Assembly: GCA_020638795.1 (NCBI GenBank) | Contig: JACKHW010000006.1 | Location: forward strand, 186,001 to 250,000 | Direction of reading: 5' to 3' | Source of the DNA: Planctomycetota bacterium | GTDB lineage: Bacteria; Planctomycetota; UBA1135; GCA-002748355 | DNA length: 64,000 bases | Part shown: piece by piece, positions 63,979 to 64,000 of the stretch | Layout of the letters: every line of letters starts with the position of its first letter | How positions within the stretch are numbered: position 1 is the stretch's first letter | Translations under genes and position numbers: made by a program | The notes under the pieces: generated by a model | Databases searched by the model: none | The model's input: the letters and a program-made list of their open reading frames with translations, nothing else | Told to the model about the DNA's origin: nothing

Positions 63979-64000
63979 TTGTACCGAAAAAAAACAAGGC

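Overview
The window looks like a chromosomal segment of a high-GC planctomycete (Planctomycetota). The evidence is the lifestyle gene mix: ECF sigma factor plus transmembrane Ser/Thr kinase pairs, a kinase fused to a formylglycine-generating-enzyme-like domain, large secreted ELW-repeat and FG-GAP proteins, many signal-peptide proteins with a similar C-terminal beta-rich tail, an archaeal-type topoisomerase VI, and frequent GTG/TTG starts with few Shine-Dalgarno sites. The genus cannot be read from the sequence. No tRNA, rRNA, insertion sequence or CRISPR array was seen; the one structured RNA gene is rnpB (RNase P RNA). Layout: 15-8475 holds a membrane-anchored unknown protein, a secreted ELW-repeat protein, a histidine kinase and sigma-54 activator operon, and a thioredoxin-like gene with one in-frame TGA. 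8495-12893 (minus) is a four-gene operon with two PilT-type ATPases. 13104-19000 holds a secreted M14 carboxypeptidase, a saccharopine-dehydrogenase-like enzyme and an ABC-F ATPase set among short duplicated fragments of its neighbours. 18960-26133 has two ECF sigma/kinase modules. 26240-33581 is mostly envelope functions: a secreted protein, a PagL-like lipoprotein, a GT39 transferase, a cation/proton antiporter, a thioesterase, a lipoprotein and a DUF72 protein. 33642-44515 has a giant FG-GAP lipoprotein, then a co-directional block with both topoisomerase VI subunits, a Nudix hydrolase, a nucleotidyltransferase and a translationally coupled glycosyltransferase/DUF2304/membrane cluster. 44855-48383 (minus) is a minor-pseudopilin operon. 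48551-59240 is a housekeeping mix: HAMP protein, M3 peptidase, RluA synthase with bS21, RecD2, PHP hydrolase and a triple parvulin. 59259-63918 ends with DUF2058, a secreted protein, a glutamine-amidotransferase-like hydrolase, rnpB, a Nudix-like protein and a small possibly Sm-like protein. The most striking observation is the gene at 7480-8475. A TGA follows a cysteine in a thioredoxin-like protein, the frame stays open for 237 more codons, and a stem-loop with a G in its apical loop lies at bacterial SECIS distance. This makes it a strong selenoprotein candidate. It is preceded by a near-consensus sigma-54 promoter whose spacing to the ATG is identical to that of a second sigma-54 promoter in front of the neighbouring kinase/NtrC-like operon, which suggests one small autoregulated regulon with leaderless mRNAs. 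A wider pattern supports leaderless transcription: many genes here have a TAnnnT element (often GCTAnnnT) only 5-10 bases before the start codon, and the same element sits at the expected distance before the 5' end of rnpB.
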